Source: Sphingobacterium composti (GTDB taxonomy: Bacteria; Bacteroidota; Bacteroidia; Sphingobacteriales; Sphingobacteriaceae). From it: a DNA stretch of 64,000 bases. Shown piece after piece: positions 1-8,456 of the stretch (the stretch's first letter is position 1; every line of letters starts with the position of its first letter). The translations under genes were made by a program, and so were the position numbers. Location: positions 186,001-250,000 of the forward strand of contig NZ_WUQZ01000001.1 of NCBI RefSeq assembly GCF_009829075.1, written 5' to 3'. The notes beneath the pieces are model-generated. The model did not search any database. It saw nothing but the letters and a program-made list of their open reading frames with translations, and was not told the origin of the DNA.

Positions 1-1068
1 ATATGCACCCATCATTTCCCAACGTTTTGTGTAAATGCTTTCTCCATATACTTCGTTACCACCACGATAATTTCTGCTCCAGTTCATTTCTCCACCCCAA
101 CGGTCTTCGTATACATAACGACCAGCTAATGTGAATAATTTATTGTCTTTGCGAGCAAAATTCCATTTATTAAAGATGGAGAACCTGTCTTGCAAAGTTA
201 CATCTGTGAAGTTGTCTCCATTTTTATCTATTGGATTGCCATATTTGAAGTAATTAGCTCCTAAAAGTGATTGAGCCGATCCTACATTAAATTTGCCTCC
301 AAGATCCACGTTGTATTCTTGCCATGATGTGCCCATAGTTTCTATATTGAAAAGAGGAGCAGAAGAAGGGCTTTTGGTAATAATATTAATCAAACCACCT
401 ACAGCCTCGCTACCATACAATGTAGAAGCTGGACCTTTTACAATCTCAACGCGTTCAATTAATGCTTGAGGAATACCATTCAAACCGTATACTGTTGATA
501 AGCCAGATACAATAGGTAAACCGTCGATCATCACCATAGTATATGGTCCTTCTAGACCGTTGATGTGGATATCTCCTGTATTACATACGCTACAATTTAT
601 TTGTGGACGTACGCCATTTATATTTTGAAGTGATTCAAAAATTGTAGGAGCAGGGTTTGCTTGGAAGAATTTGGATGTGAATACTTCAACAGGAATAGGG
701 CTGTCGAGTTTCGAGACTTCTTTTAATGTACCTGACACAACAACCTCCTCAAGGTTGCGGTTGTCATCATCAAGCATAACTTCGATTCCATTTTGATAAT
801 CGTTCGAGGTAATATCTTTTTTTATTGTTAAAAAACCCACAGCACGTGCTGTTAATTTTGATTTGCCAGCAGGTATTTGAATGGAGAATTGTCCTTGCTG
901 ATTAGTCGAGATTGCGACTTTTGTACCATCTACTGATATAGTCGCATTTTCGATGGGATTGCCATCTGAATTTTTAACTGTTCCTTTTAATACGTTTTGA
1001 GCATGTAATGTGAAAGCGAAACTAACTAATACTATAGTCAGCATACAGCTTTTTATAAGTTGTAACAT
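1..1068 (-). CDS. TonB-dependent receptor, N-terminal part (cut by window edge)
   Basis: Outer membrane receptor that would take up a ligand with energy from TonB; only the first 356 codons are in the window. Reading from ATG at 1068 I see a signal peptide ending near Ala-23/Gln-24, a carboxypeptidase-regulatory-like domain (about residues 25-105), then a plug domain with the typical LIERVEIVKGPASTLYGSEA stretch. An unusual Cys pair, CSVC, lies at residues 159-162 just before GDIHINGLEG. The barrel begins near residue 230 and continues beyond the window. A His-rich small protein is encoded just upstream on the same strand, which points to a metal or metal-chelate substrate (inference). The substrate cannot be named from sequence. 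Confidence 0.9.
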   Translation of the reverse strand, partial: MLQLIKSCMLTIVLVSFAFTLHAQNVLKGTVKNSDGNPIENATISVDGTKVAISTNQQGQFSIQIPAGKSKLTARAVGFLTIKKDITSNDYQNGIEVMLDDDNRNLEEVVVSGTLKEVSKLDSPIPVEVFTSKFFQANPAPTIFESLQNINGVRPQINCSVCNTGDIHINGLEGPYTMVMIDGLPIVSGLSTVYGLNGIPQALIERVEIVKGPASTLYGSEAVGGLINIITKSPSSAPLFNIETMGTSWQEYNVDLGGKFNVGSAQSLLGANYFKYGNPIDKNGDNFTDVTLQDRFSIFNKWNFARKDNKLFTLAGRYVYEDRWGGEMNWSRNYRGGNEVYGESIYTKRWEMMGAY

Positions 1069-1246
1069 AAGTAAATCTCTTGTTAATGATTAGTTTGTAT
1101 TGATTTGACGAACCTATATATTAACTCTTCAGAAGTAAACCATAAAAGTTACCTCCAAATAGAACTATAGGAATCCAATAAATTTTTGAATTAATTCATA
1201 AATCATTCATCTAAGTATATAAATATCTTAGACGATATGTTGGTCA

Positions 1247-1609
1247 TTAAACAAGAGATGGGGGGCCACGCAAATAAGCATGAAATATGGTAATAGCCTG
1301 AAAATGGCTATGGTATACGGTTTCGTTCTGAACCGTAAATTCTTTTGCAAGCGGAAGTTTAAATGAAATGAAGTCACTTTCAATAAACGTGCCTTGATAA
1401 AGGACGTCGAGAAAATGAATCTCTGCATCACTTTTGTGATGATGTTTTTGTTTTTTGGTAAAATCATAAGGGTGAATGTGCGTGACAATCTCACCTTTGG
1501 AAGTTACCTCTTTGTGCATAAATACTATCCCACTTATCACAATTAACGTCATCCAACACGCTAATAGTGAGGCGATGAGTCTGCGATATGTTGAAATAGT
1601 ATTTATCAC
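1247..1609 (-). CDS. Small histidine-rich membrane-anchored protein of unknown function
   Basis: A 120-residue protein with one hydrophobic segment (about residues 10-30, a signal anchor or uncleaved signal peptide) followed by a His-rich exported part: THIHPYD, KKQKHHHK, AEIHFLD, VYHSH, and a C-terminal LRGPPSLV. The short C-terminal R(G/A)PP tail and His content resemble small proteins often found beside copper or zinc TonB receptors (DUF2946-like); I cannot confirm family membership by eye. It starts 13 bases after the panD stop on the same strand and is followed by the TonB receptor, so it may be transcribed with both. A role in metal binding or sensing at the envelope is inference. Confidence 0.7.
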   Translation of the reverse strand: MINTISTYRRLIASLLACWMTLIVISGIVFMHKEVTSKGEIVTHIHPYDFTKKQKHHHKSDAEIHFLDVLYQGTFIESDFISFKLPLAKEFTVQNETVYHSHFQAITIFHAYLRGPPSLV

Positions 1610-1622
1610 AAATGCTATATGC

Positions 1623-1973
1623 TTACTTTATTAATCTATTGTTGTCATCAGGAAACACTAGTCTTGGCTTATGCGCTTTTGCTTCTTCTCTATTCATCAA
1701 AGCATAAGAAATAATGATTACAATATCTCCTACTTGAACCATTCTTGCAGCAGCACCATTCAAACAAATCGTGCCTGTTCCACGTTTTCCGGGGATGACG
1801 TAAGTTTCTAACCTTGCGCCATTGTTATTATTTACGATTTGTACTTTCTCGTTAGCAATTATATCTGCTTCATCCATCAAATCTTCGTCGATGGTAATAC
1901 TTCCAACATAATTCAATTCGGCTTGTGTGACACGAGCACGGTGAATTTTGGATTTCATTACTTCAATCATCAT
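1623..1973 (-). CDS. panD: Aspartate 1-decarboxylase
   Basis: Decarboxylates L-aspartate to beta-alanine for pantothenate and coenzyme A synthesis; cytoplasmic tetramer. The 116-residue length is normal. The self-processing site, where Gly-Ser cleavage makes the pyruvoyl cofactor, is seen in YVGSITID near residues 23-30, and the conserved NGAAAR segment is present near residue 73. The start could be Met-1 or Met-2, or the Met of MKSKIHRA at residue 6; the family usually begins at the last of these. panC lies 39 bases upstream on the same strand, so the two form a pantothenate operon. Confidence 0.95.
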   Translation of the reverse strand: MMIEVMKSKIHRARVTQAELNYVGSITIDEDLMDEADIIANEKVQIVNNNNGARLETYVIPGKRGTGTICLNGAAARMVQVGDIVIIISYALMNREEAKAHKPRLVFPDDNNRLIK

Positions 1974-2012
1974 GGTGCAAAGTTACGCTTTATATTTAAA
2001 ATCTTAATGTCA

Positions 2013-2864
2013 TTAATCGTTCAAAAGCATATTATCTATCAATCTTACACCTTCAATCCATGCCACGACATGTGCTACATAATCCTTGTTATGTTCGATA
2101 GTATCCGCTCTTTCTAAAGTTCTCGTTTCGCTGATAGCAAAATATTCTAAGTCAACTTCACCCTCTTCATCAATCATTTTCTCTGCCAAATGTTGAATTT
2201 CTGCAATGGGTATATTTTCTTTAAAAGCAGCTTTAGTGGCTTGGAGAGTCCTGTATAAAACTAAAGCCTTCTTCTTGCCATTTAATGAAAGTCGTACATT
2301 TCTAGAACTTAATGCCAAACCTTCATTACTACGAATTATAGGGCAAATGATTAACTCAACATTTAATTGCTTTATTTCAATCATTCGCTGAATAACCATT
2401 ACTTGCTGGAAATCCTTTTGTCCAAAACAAGCCACATCTGGCTGTACTAGGGTAAATAGTTTATAGACTATTTGCGTGACACCTTGAAAATGTCCCGGAC
2501 GTTGCGCACCTTCCCAAATTTGATCAAGTCGACCTAGATCTAGATGCCATTGTTCATTTGTATCGGGATACATTTCTTCAACTGAGGGTAAGAAAAGAAT
2601 ATCACACCCATTTTTTGTCAATAATTGAATATCATTTTCAATAGGTTTTGGATACTTTTCTAAGTCCTTAGGATCATTAAATTGTGTGGGATTTACAAAG
2701 ATGCTACACACTACAATATCTGCATGTTTTTTAGCTGCTGAGATGAGTGAAATATGTCCTTCATGTAATGCGCCCATTGTGGGTACTAAAGCTATTTTGA
2801 GGTCTTTAGCACGAGGCTTAGCTAGGTATTCTCTAAGGGTATCTTGGGTGTTAAAAATTTCCAT
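2013..2864 (-). CDS. panC: Pantothenate synthetase (pantoate-beta-alanine ligase)
   Basis: Joins pantoate and beta-alanine using ATP through a pantoyl-adenylate, the step that uses the PanD product. The 283-residue length matches the family. Visible motifs are the ATP-site PTMGALHEGH (HIGH-like), the FVNPTQFN segment, FGQKDFQQ, and the KMSKS-like SSRN region near LALSSRNVRLS. First gene of the panC-panD pair; divergent from the GT5-type gene at 3011 across about 145 bases. Confidence 0.97.
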   Translation of the reverse strand: MEIFNTQDTLREYLAKPRAKDLKIALVPTMGALHEGHISLISAAKKHADIVVCSIFVNPTQFNDPKDLEKYPKPIENDIQLLTKNGCDILFLPSVEEMYPDTNEQWHLDLGRLDQIWEGAQRPGHFQGVTQIVYKLFTLVQPDVACFGQKDFQQVMVIQRMIEIKQLNVELIICPIIRSNEGLALSSRNVRLSLNGKKKALVLYRTLQATKAAFKENIPIAEIQHLAEKMIDEEGEVDLEYFAISETRTLERADTIEHNKDYVAHVVAWIEGVRLIDNMLLND

Positions 2865-2935
2865 ATCTATATGGGTAAAATAGGGGGCAAAAATGCATAA
2901 TAAATTTGTAATTAGAAAGGTATAAATTCCAAAGA

Positions 2936-2967
2936 ATTGTAAAATTCTTTTATTATTCGTATCTTTG
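2936..2967 (+). promoter_or_regulatory. Bacteroidota-type promoter of the GT5-like gene
   Basis: TATCTTTG at 2960-2967 matches the Bacteroidota -7 consensus TAnnTTTG, and ATTG at 2936-2939 sits 20 bases upstream in the place of the -33 TTTG box. The first ATG follows about 43 bases after the -7 box. Confidence 0.6.
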
Positions 2968-3010
2968 TAGACCGATTTTACTGTTCAAATAATAAAAAAA
3001 ACAATTGGAG

Positions 3011-3838
3011 ATGGCAAAAACGAAAATATTGTTTGTTACCCACGAGATGTCGCCTTTCCTTGAAATAAGTAAAATTTCTGAAATAACACGCCAGTTACCT
3101 CAAGCAATGCAAGAAAAAGGATTTGAAATAAGAATTCTTATGCCACGTTTTGGTAATATTAATGAGCGCAGAAATCGTCTACACGAGGTGATAAGGTTGT
3201 CGGGAATGAATATAGTGGTGGATAATAACGATAATCCATTAATCATTAAAGTGGCATCATTGCCAGCTGCACGTATGCAGGTATATTTCTTAGATAATGA
3301 GGAGTATTTCCAACGCAAAAAAGTGTTTAGAGATGAGAATGGAAAATTCTTTGAAGATAACAACGAGCGTTCGTTGTTCTTCTGTAAAGGTGCACTAGAG
3401 ACTGTCAAAAAATTAGGATGGTCACCAGATGTGGTACATTGTCATGGTTGGTTCACAGCGATGATACCGATGTACTTGAAGAAAGTATATCACGATGATC
3501 CTACATTCAAGGATGCAAAAGTATTTTATTCTCTTTTCAATGAAGATAATGACTTTGGTGCCGATACATTGTCATCTAAATACGGAGAAATGGCTGCACA
3601 AGAGGATGTGAGTGCAGAAGATGCTGCGGTATATGGTACAGGTAGTTATGCGGATGTCTATAAAGGTGCATTGACGTATACGGATATCGTTGTCAAAGCT
3701 GATGATAACTTAAGTGCGGACGTGTTGAAATTTGTTGAAGAACAAAATATTCGCGTGTTTACCCCAGAGTCAACTGATGATTATGAAGGTTACTCTGCTT
3801 TATATGAAGAGTTTGCTTCGGAAGAAGTTGAAGCATAA
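3011..3838 (+). CDS. Glycogen/starch synthase N-terminal (GT5) domain protein
   Basis: A 275-residue protein that matches only the N-terminal half of GlgA-type synthases: KILFVTHEMSPFLEISKISE (ADP-glucose-binding loop region), QAMQEKGFEIRILMPRFG, and the WSPDVVHCHGWFTAMIP segment near residues 138-154. The C-terminal GT1 catalytic half is missing, so ordinary glycogen synthase activity is not expected. Such half-length proteins are widespread in Bacteroidota beside panC, which suggests a conserved but undefined job. I chose ATG at 3011; a TTG two codons earlier is also open. Two stop codons in tandem and a strong hairpin follow. Confidence 0.85.
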   Translation: MAKTKILFVTHEMSPFLEISKISEITRQLPQAMQEKGFEIRILMPRFGNINERRNRLHEVIRLSGMNIVVDNNDNPLIIKVASLPAARMQVYFLDNEEYFQRKKVFRDENGKFFEDNNERSLFFCKGALETVKKLGWSPDVVHCHGWFTAMIPMYLKKVYHDDPTFKDAKVFYSLFNEDNDFGADTLSSKYGEMAAQEDVSAEDAAVYGTGSYADVYKGALTYTDIVVKADDNLSADVLKFVEEQNIRVFTPESTDDYEGYSALYEEFASEEVEA

Positions 3839-3860
3839 TAGCATTATATGTGATTCAAAC

Positions 3861-3897
3861 ATAAAGAAGGCTTTCCAATTTGGAAAGCCTTCTTTAT
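3861..3897. terminator. Bidirectional terminator hairpin
   Basis: A perfect 18-base inverted repeat (3861-3878 with 3880-3897; core AAGGCTTTCCAA) between the convergent GT5-like and DUF493 genes. A/T flanks give U-tracts in both directions. Confidence 0.85.
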
Positions 3898-3898
3898 G

Positions 3899-4219
3899 TT
3901 ACATCATAATCACTTTTTCGATGGTTGATACTTTTTTGTAATAGTCGATAACATCATCAGCTGAGTTAACATACGTTTCAACAGTCAATGAGTTATATTT
4001 GCCAGTTGAAGATTCTTTTGACGATATCTTGGTGCTAGGGTGTTCAAATATTTTTTCAACATCTGCTTTCTTGTCTTGATCGGCAGGCAAAATAAATTTG
4101 AATGTATAAATTGAAGGAAATTGTTCAATATCAATCAATTTCTGTCTAAAATTATTGTAAAAATCAGCACCATTATTATCGCTAATATCTTGGATGTTGA
4201 TGTTGTTGAAGTCACTCAT
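3899..4219 (-). CDS. DUF493 (YbeD-like) family protein
   Basis: A 106-residue cytoplasmic protein. The core FPSIYTFKFILPADQDKKADVEKIF and the later SSTGKYNSLTVETYVNSADDVIDYY have the alternating pattern of the ACT-like fold of DUF493/YbeD. The N-terminal 30 residues (DFNNINIQDISDN, then FYNNFRQKLIDIEQFPS) are typical of the Bacteroidota version. YbeD in enterobacteria lies next to lipB, but no lipoate gene is near here. Function unknown. Confidence 0.8.
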   Translation of the reverse strand: MSDFNNINIQDISDNNGADFYNNFRQKLIDIEQFPSIYTFKFILPADQDKKADVEKIFEHPSTKISSKESSTGKYNSLTVETYVNSADDVIDYYKKVSTIEKVIMM

Positions 4220-4289
4220 TGTTAATTCCTTTCTGTTTCTTAATACAGTGTATAAGTCAAAAAATGTGCCGATGCTAATCTGTCATATT

Positions 4290-6545
4290 TTATGGACGAT
4301 TTGTCTTGTTTGCACCGAACTTTTTGTTGGGTTTGGCAGACATCTCAAAGACCAATTCTCCACCGTTCAAAATATCCTGATGCGTGATATAGGTATTTTG
4401 GTGATTTTTGCCATTTAACCTAACATTGTTAATGTAAATATTCTTATTTCCGTGATTTTTAGCCTTGATATTGAATACTTTTCCGTTAGGAAGTTTGATG
4501 CTAGCTTCTTGCATCAATGGCGTACCAAAAACATATTTTCCGTCCATTGGGTTTGATGGATAGATTCCCATTGATGAAAATACGTACCATGCACTCATCT
4601 GTCCTACATCATCATTTCCACATAGACCAGCGGGTTCGTTTGTGTAATATTTAGTCATGGCTTCGTGTACTAAAGCAGCTCCTTTCCATTGTTCGCCTGC
4701 ATAAGCATATAAATATGGAACGTGATGATTTGGTTCATTTCCTTGTGCATATTGGCCAATCATGCCCGAAATATCTGGTGAAGCATCGTCTAAATGTTCT
4801 GGTAGTGCGATAAATTCATCTAATTTTGCTAAGAATTTTTTGTCACCACCAAACAGGTTAATTAATCCGTGTACGTCCTGAGGAACTAGCCAGGTGTATT
4901 GCCATGCATTTCCTTCGCAATAATCATTTGCTCTATGCTTTGCCATTAAAGGGTCAAAAGGTCTTCTGAAACTACCGTTTTCATGACGTCCTACAAAATG
5001 ACCAACTTCTTTATCGAAATATTGTTCGTATAGTTTGTATCGTTTTTCAAAATATGCAGCATCTTCGGTTTTGCCCAAGTGTACTGCAGCTTGATAAGCA
5101 CCAAAGTCAGCAATGGCATATTCTAGTGCCCAAGCTACCGATTCGTGATCCATGTATTCGATTGGGATATATTTTAAATCTCGCACATATTTTAATCCAA
5201 AATCAGAACCCAATGCTGTTTTTTTAATGGCTTCATAAGCAAGTTCTATTTCATTTTTATCTACTAAGCCTTTTAATATAGCATCTGCGACAACTGGAAT
5301 AGCGGGAAGACCAACCATGGTATTTGTCTCATTAGCCCACAAGTGCCAAACAGGTAATTTTCCTTGTTGCTGATATATCTTAAGCATCGCACTGACAAAA
5401 TCTTTACTTTTCTTTTCTTCTAAAATCGTCATTAGTGGATGCAATGCGCGATAGGTGTCCCAAAGTGAAAATACAGTATAGTTTTGGTGATTTTTATCGT
5501 TGTAAACTTGCTTATCAGTCCCCATGTAATCGCCATTTACATCACTGAATATAGTCGGGGCAAAATAGGAATGATATAGAGTTGTATAGAAAATAGTTTT
5601 AGTATTGTCGTTGGCTTTAAAATCAATTTTGCTTAATACATTATTCCATTTGTCTTTAGCCTCTTTTTTTGTTTTCTCAAAATCCCAATGAGGTATTTCA
5701 GTTGCAATGTTTTCTAAAGCATTAACCGTGCTTACTGGCGATATACCTACTTTTAATTCTACTGTATTAGACGGATCAATGTTGATGATTGCTTTAATTT
5801 TTTCTCCTTTTGCTACATGATAACCATCTACACTCGTGCTATCATTGTAAAAATCTACTTTTTTAAACTTGACAGAAGATTTAATAGCAAAGTATACTTT
5901 TTGATCATTAGCCCAGCCTTTTGAAAATCTATAGCCTACTAATGTATTGTTATCTGCTAATTTTAAATAAGTGTCTACTGGAGCATCCCAATTCATCTTG
6001 AAACTCAAGTCTATTAGAAGGTGCGGGTTGTCTTTTTTTAGGTAAGTGTATTTGTGATAACCAACTCTTTCTGTAGCCGTCAGTTCTGCTACTATATCAT
6101 AGTCCTCTAATAATACTTTGTAAAAACCAGGTGTTACAGATTCATTTTGTTTACTAATTTTTGAGCCATAGCCTTCATTCATTTTGTTGAATGGCGCTTG
6201 ATGAATATGATGCTTGCCGTTAGCAGGTAAAATCAAAATGTCATTGAGGTCACCAATTCCAGTTCCTGACAAGTGTGTATGAGTAAATCCTAAGATTTCT
6301 TCACTTTTATAATTGTAACCGCTACACCAATCCCAACCATTGAATTTGTCCCACGTTTGAGCGATTTGGCTAGGGCCTAATTGTACAGCGCCATTTGGAA
6401 CATTCGCACCTACAAATACGTGTCCATGATCTGCTGATCCAATGTAAGGGTTAACAAATTTTGTGTAATCTTGCTGCTGTCCATTTACAATTATTGAAAA
6501 AGTGGATATAAATACAGCTACAGCTGTTTTAAATATCTTTCTCAT
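4290..6545 (-). CDS. GH92 family alpha-1,2-mannosidase, secreted
   Basis: Ca-dependent, inverting exo-alpha-mannosidase type enzyme that trims mannose from glycans. 751 residues, signal peptide of about 22 residues ending VNG-QQQ. The N-terminal beta-sandwich has VNPYIGS and GFTHTHLSGTGIGDLND; the (alpha/alpha)6 domain has GNEPNHHVPYLYAYAG (about residues 601-616, holding the catalytic acid Glu) and GNDDVGQMSAWYVFSSMG (about 642-659, holding the base Asp). Not obviously a lipoprotein, so probably periplasmic. Divergent from a LacI regulator, its likely controller. Unlike polysaccharide loci there is no SusC/SusD pair beside it. Confidence 0.95.
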   Translation of the reverse strand: MRKIFKTAVAVFISTFSIIVNGQQQDYTKFVNPYIGSADHGHVFVGANVPNGAVQLGPSQIAQTWDKFNGWDWCSGYNYKSEEILGFTHTHLSGTGIGDLNDILILPANGKHHIHQAPFNKMNEGYGSKISKQNESVTPGFYKVLLEDYDIVAELTATERVGYHKYTYLKKDNPHLLIDLSFKMNWDAPVDTYLKLADNNTLVGYRFSKGWANDQKVYFAIKSSVKFKKVDFYNDSTSVDGYHVAKGEKIKAIINIDPSNTVELKVGISPVSTVNALENIATEIPHWDFEKTKKEAKDKWNNVLSKIDFKANDNTKTIFYTTLYHSYFAPTIFSDVNGDYMGTDKQVYNDKNHQNYTVFSLWDTYRALHPLMTILEEKKSKDFVSAMLKIYQQQGKLPVWHLWANETNTMVGLPAIPVVADAILKGLVDKNEIELAYEAIKKTALGSDFGLKYVRDLKYIPIEYMDHESVAWALEYAIADFGAYQAAVHLGKTEDAAYFEKRYKLYEQYFDKEVGHFVGRHENGSFRRPFDPLMAKHRANDYCEGNAWQYTWLVPQDVHGLINLFGGDKKFLAKLDEFIALPEHLDDASPDISGMIGQYAQGNEPNHHVPYLYAYAGEQWKGAALVHEAMTKYYTNEPAGLCGNDDVGQMSAWYVFSSMGIYPSNPMDGKYVFGTPLMQEASIKLPNGKVFNIKAKNHGNKNIYINNVRLNGKNHQNTYITHQDILNGGELVFEMSAKPNKKFGANKTNRP

Positions 6546-6565
6546 ATGGGGTGTTAATTTAGAGT

Positions 6566-6606
6566 TTACGAAATATTGCGTAAGATAAAACCTTTTAGCA
6601 AATATA
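6566..6606 (-). promoter_or_regulatory. GH92 gene promoter with candidate LacI-family operator
   Basis: On the minus strand TATATTTG (plus-strand 6599-6606) fits the TAnnTTTG -7 box. Just downstream, inside the leader, lies the inverted repeat TTACG (6566-6570) ... CGTAA (6579-6583) with 8 bases between. It is a plausible roadblock site for the divergent LacI-family protein; that it is the operator is inference. Confidence 0.4.
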
Positions 6607-6679
6607 ACATCATTTTATTTCATATAATTTGCGAGAATTGATTAGATTAGAAGAATCTAAATATCAATTATTAAAAAAT

Positions 6680-7666
6680 ATGAAAAAAAGACTTTCTATT
6701 AGTGATATAGCCAATAATCTTGGTGTTTCGGTGACTACAGTTTCTTTTATTCTTAATGGTAAAGCGAAAGAAAAGCGAATCAGTGATGCCTTAGCAAAAA
6801 GAGTATTGGATTATGTCAAGAAAGTTGATTACAAACCCAATCAATTGGCAAAGAGTCTGCGTACTGGTAAATCAAAAAGTATTGGGTTATTGGTAGAAGA
6901 TATTTCCAATCCTTTCTTTGCAAATATTGCTGATCATATTGAAAAACTGGCGTATGATCATGGTTATCATATTATTTATTGTAGTATGAAAAATGATGAA
7001 CAACGTGCTAAAGAGTTGATTCAGCTTTTTTATGATCGTCAAATTGATGGTTTTATTATTGCACCTACGGAGGGTTTAAGTGTAGATATTAATAATTTAT
7101 TGAAAAGTTCTGTTCCCGTGGTGTTATTTGATCGACCATTGTCAGATGTAGAGACGCATACTGTTGTTTCAGAAAACGTAGAGGGCGCATATCAGGGGAC
7201 CCTGTTTTTATTAGAACAAAAGAATGCGAAGCGTATAGGTTTTGTGACCACGGTTAGTACGCAATCTCAAATGAAGGGTCGTTTGGAAGGGTATATGAAA
7301 GCGGTCGATAATATTGGGATGGATCTTTTAGTGAAAAAGATTAATTATGATCAGAATGAAGACGACGTGTTAGAGCAGTTAAGAGATTTTATTTCAGATA
7401 ATAAATTGGATGGTGTTTTGTTTGCGACCAACTACCTAGCTATTAATGGCCTTAAAGCAATTAAAAAATTTGATTTAGCAGTAGATAAATTAATATCATT
7501 TGATGAGAATACGACTTTTGGACTTGTAGATCCTCCTGTATCTGCTATTTCTCAGAATATCCAAGAAATAGCACAAGAGGTAGTTCGTATATTAGTGAAT
7601 CAAATTAATGGAAAGTCTGACAAAATCGAAAAGGTTGTCATCCCCTGTACATTGATTGCACGATAA
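6680..7666 (+). CDS. LacI-family transcriptional regulator
   Basis: 328 residues from the ATG at 6680. An upstream TTG would add 17 residues before MKKRLSISDI, but family members start at the HTH. The N-terminal helix-turn-helix reads LSISDIANNLGVSVTTVSFILNG, the hinge helix is YKPNQLAKSLRTGKSKSIG, then a periplasmic-binding-protein-like effector domain begins with VEDISNPFFANIADHIE. It is divergent from the GH92 mannosidase and probably represses it until a sugar binds (inference). Its stop codon abuts the stop codon of convergent msrB with no bases between. Confidence 0.92.
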   Translation: MKKRLSISDIANNLGVSVTTVSFILNGKAKEKRISDALAKRVLDYVKKVDYKPNQLAKSLRTGKSKSIGLLVEDISNPFFANIADHIEKLAYDHGYHIIYCSMKNDEQRAKELIQLFYDRQIDGFIIAPTEGLSVDINNLLKSSVPVVLFDRPLSDVETHTVVSENVEGAYQGTLFLLEQKNAKRIGFVTTVSTQSQMKGRLEGYMKAVDNIGMDLLVKKINYDQNEDDVLEQLRDFISDNKLDGVLFATNYLAINGLKAIKKFDLAVDKLISFDENTTFGLVDPPVSAISQNIQEIAQEVVRILVNQINGKSDKIEKVVIPCTLIAR

Positions 7667-8146
7667 TTATTTTTCCGCTGAAACGAATTTCATTGATAAA
7701 GAGTTGACACAATGTCTCGTATTTTTGGCAGTGAAACCCTCGCCCTCAAATACGTGACCTAAGTGACCTCCGCATGTATTACATAGTATTTCCACACGCC
7801 TACCATCCGCGTCGGTTTCTCTTTTGACAGCACCAGGTATTTCGTCATCAAAGCTTGGCCATCCACAATGTGACTCAAATTTATCTTCTGATTTATATAA
7901 TGGAGCATTACATCTTCTACAGATATACGTTCCTTTTTCTTTGTTGTCGAGTAGCTCACCAGTGAAAGGACGCTCTGTGCCTTTGTGAACGATGATATAT
8001 TCTTCTTCTGGGGTTAGTTTATTATAGTTATTTGTATCCATAGTATTTGAAGTTTGTGATTTTGTAACATGTTTTCGTTGCTGTTGGCATGATGTTGATG
8101 TAATAATCAATATGCTTATTAATATAATTGAAAAAAATCTAAACAT
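7667..8146 (-). CDS. msrB: Peptide-methionine (R)-S-oxide reductase, lipoprotein form
   Basis: Reduces methionine-R-sulfoxide in proteins. From ATG at 8146 the 159-residue protein begins with a lipoprotein signal [20 protein letters not shown], so it is anchored in the envelope; an earlier in-frame ATG at 8188 would bury this signal. Visible are the zinc ligands CRRC and CNTC, the HCGWPSF substrate segment and the catalytic RHCVNSLSM. Envelope MsrB proteins repair oxidised exported proteins (family knowledge). Confidence 0.95.
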   Translation of the reverse strand: MFRFFSIILISILIITSTSCQQQRKHVTKSQTSNTMDTNNYNKLTPEEEYIIVHKGTERPFTGELLDNKEKGTYICRRCNAPLYKSEDKFESHCGWPSFDDEIPGAVKRETDADGRRVEILCNTCGGHLGHVFEGEGFTAKNTRHCVNSLSMKFVSAEK

Positions 8147-8319
8147 AAACGTGAAAATATATGTATTATACTGTAGAATAAATGACAAATGAAATAAAAA
8201 AAAGTTTCCGCTAATATTTCTTCGACCAAATAGTAACCAAAGTTATCCTATCCAATTGATATATGCCTTTTAAGGTTATTTATACGCAGAAAAAAGACTT
8301 ATTTAGAATGATTTTAAAT

Positions 8320-8372
8320 TGACAATTTGCGTCATTAAATTGTCAGGGATTGCTTATAAAGTTATACTTTTG
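8320..8372 (+). promoter_or_regulatory. Promoter and possible operator of the act-cox operon
   Basis: TACTTTTG at 8365-8372 is a good TAnnTTTG -7 box. A 9-base perfect inverted repeat, TGACAATTT (8320-8328) and AAATTGTCA (8337-8345), covers the place of the -33 element (ATTG 8339-8342). A regulator binding here could control the whole respiratory operon. The rest of the 310-base gap back to msrB shows nothing else I can name. Confidence 0.5.
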
Positions 8373-8456
8373 TGCATTGTTTGATGGGTGAAGACCCTCC
8401 AAGCAGTAGGAAAAGTAATTTTTATATTCATAAATAAATAGTATAAAGTGCTAAAT

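Noticed and set aside
1228-1494. Open frame of 88 codons on the minus strand overlapping the His-rich protein gene
   Set aside because: It lies in another frame of the better supported 120-codon gene, has no signal or family pattern and an odd composition.
8448-8456. GTG start three codons before the actA ATG
   Set aside because: The ATG at 8457 gives a normal signal peptide; the GTG adds only three residues and no improvement.
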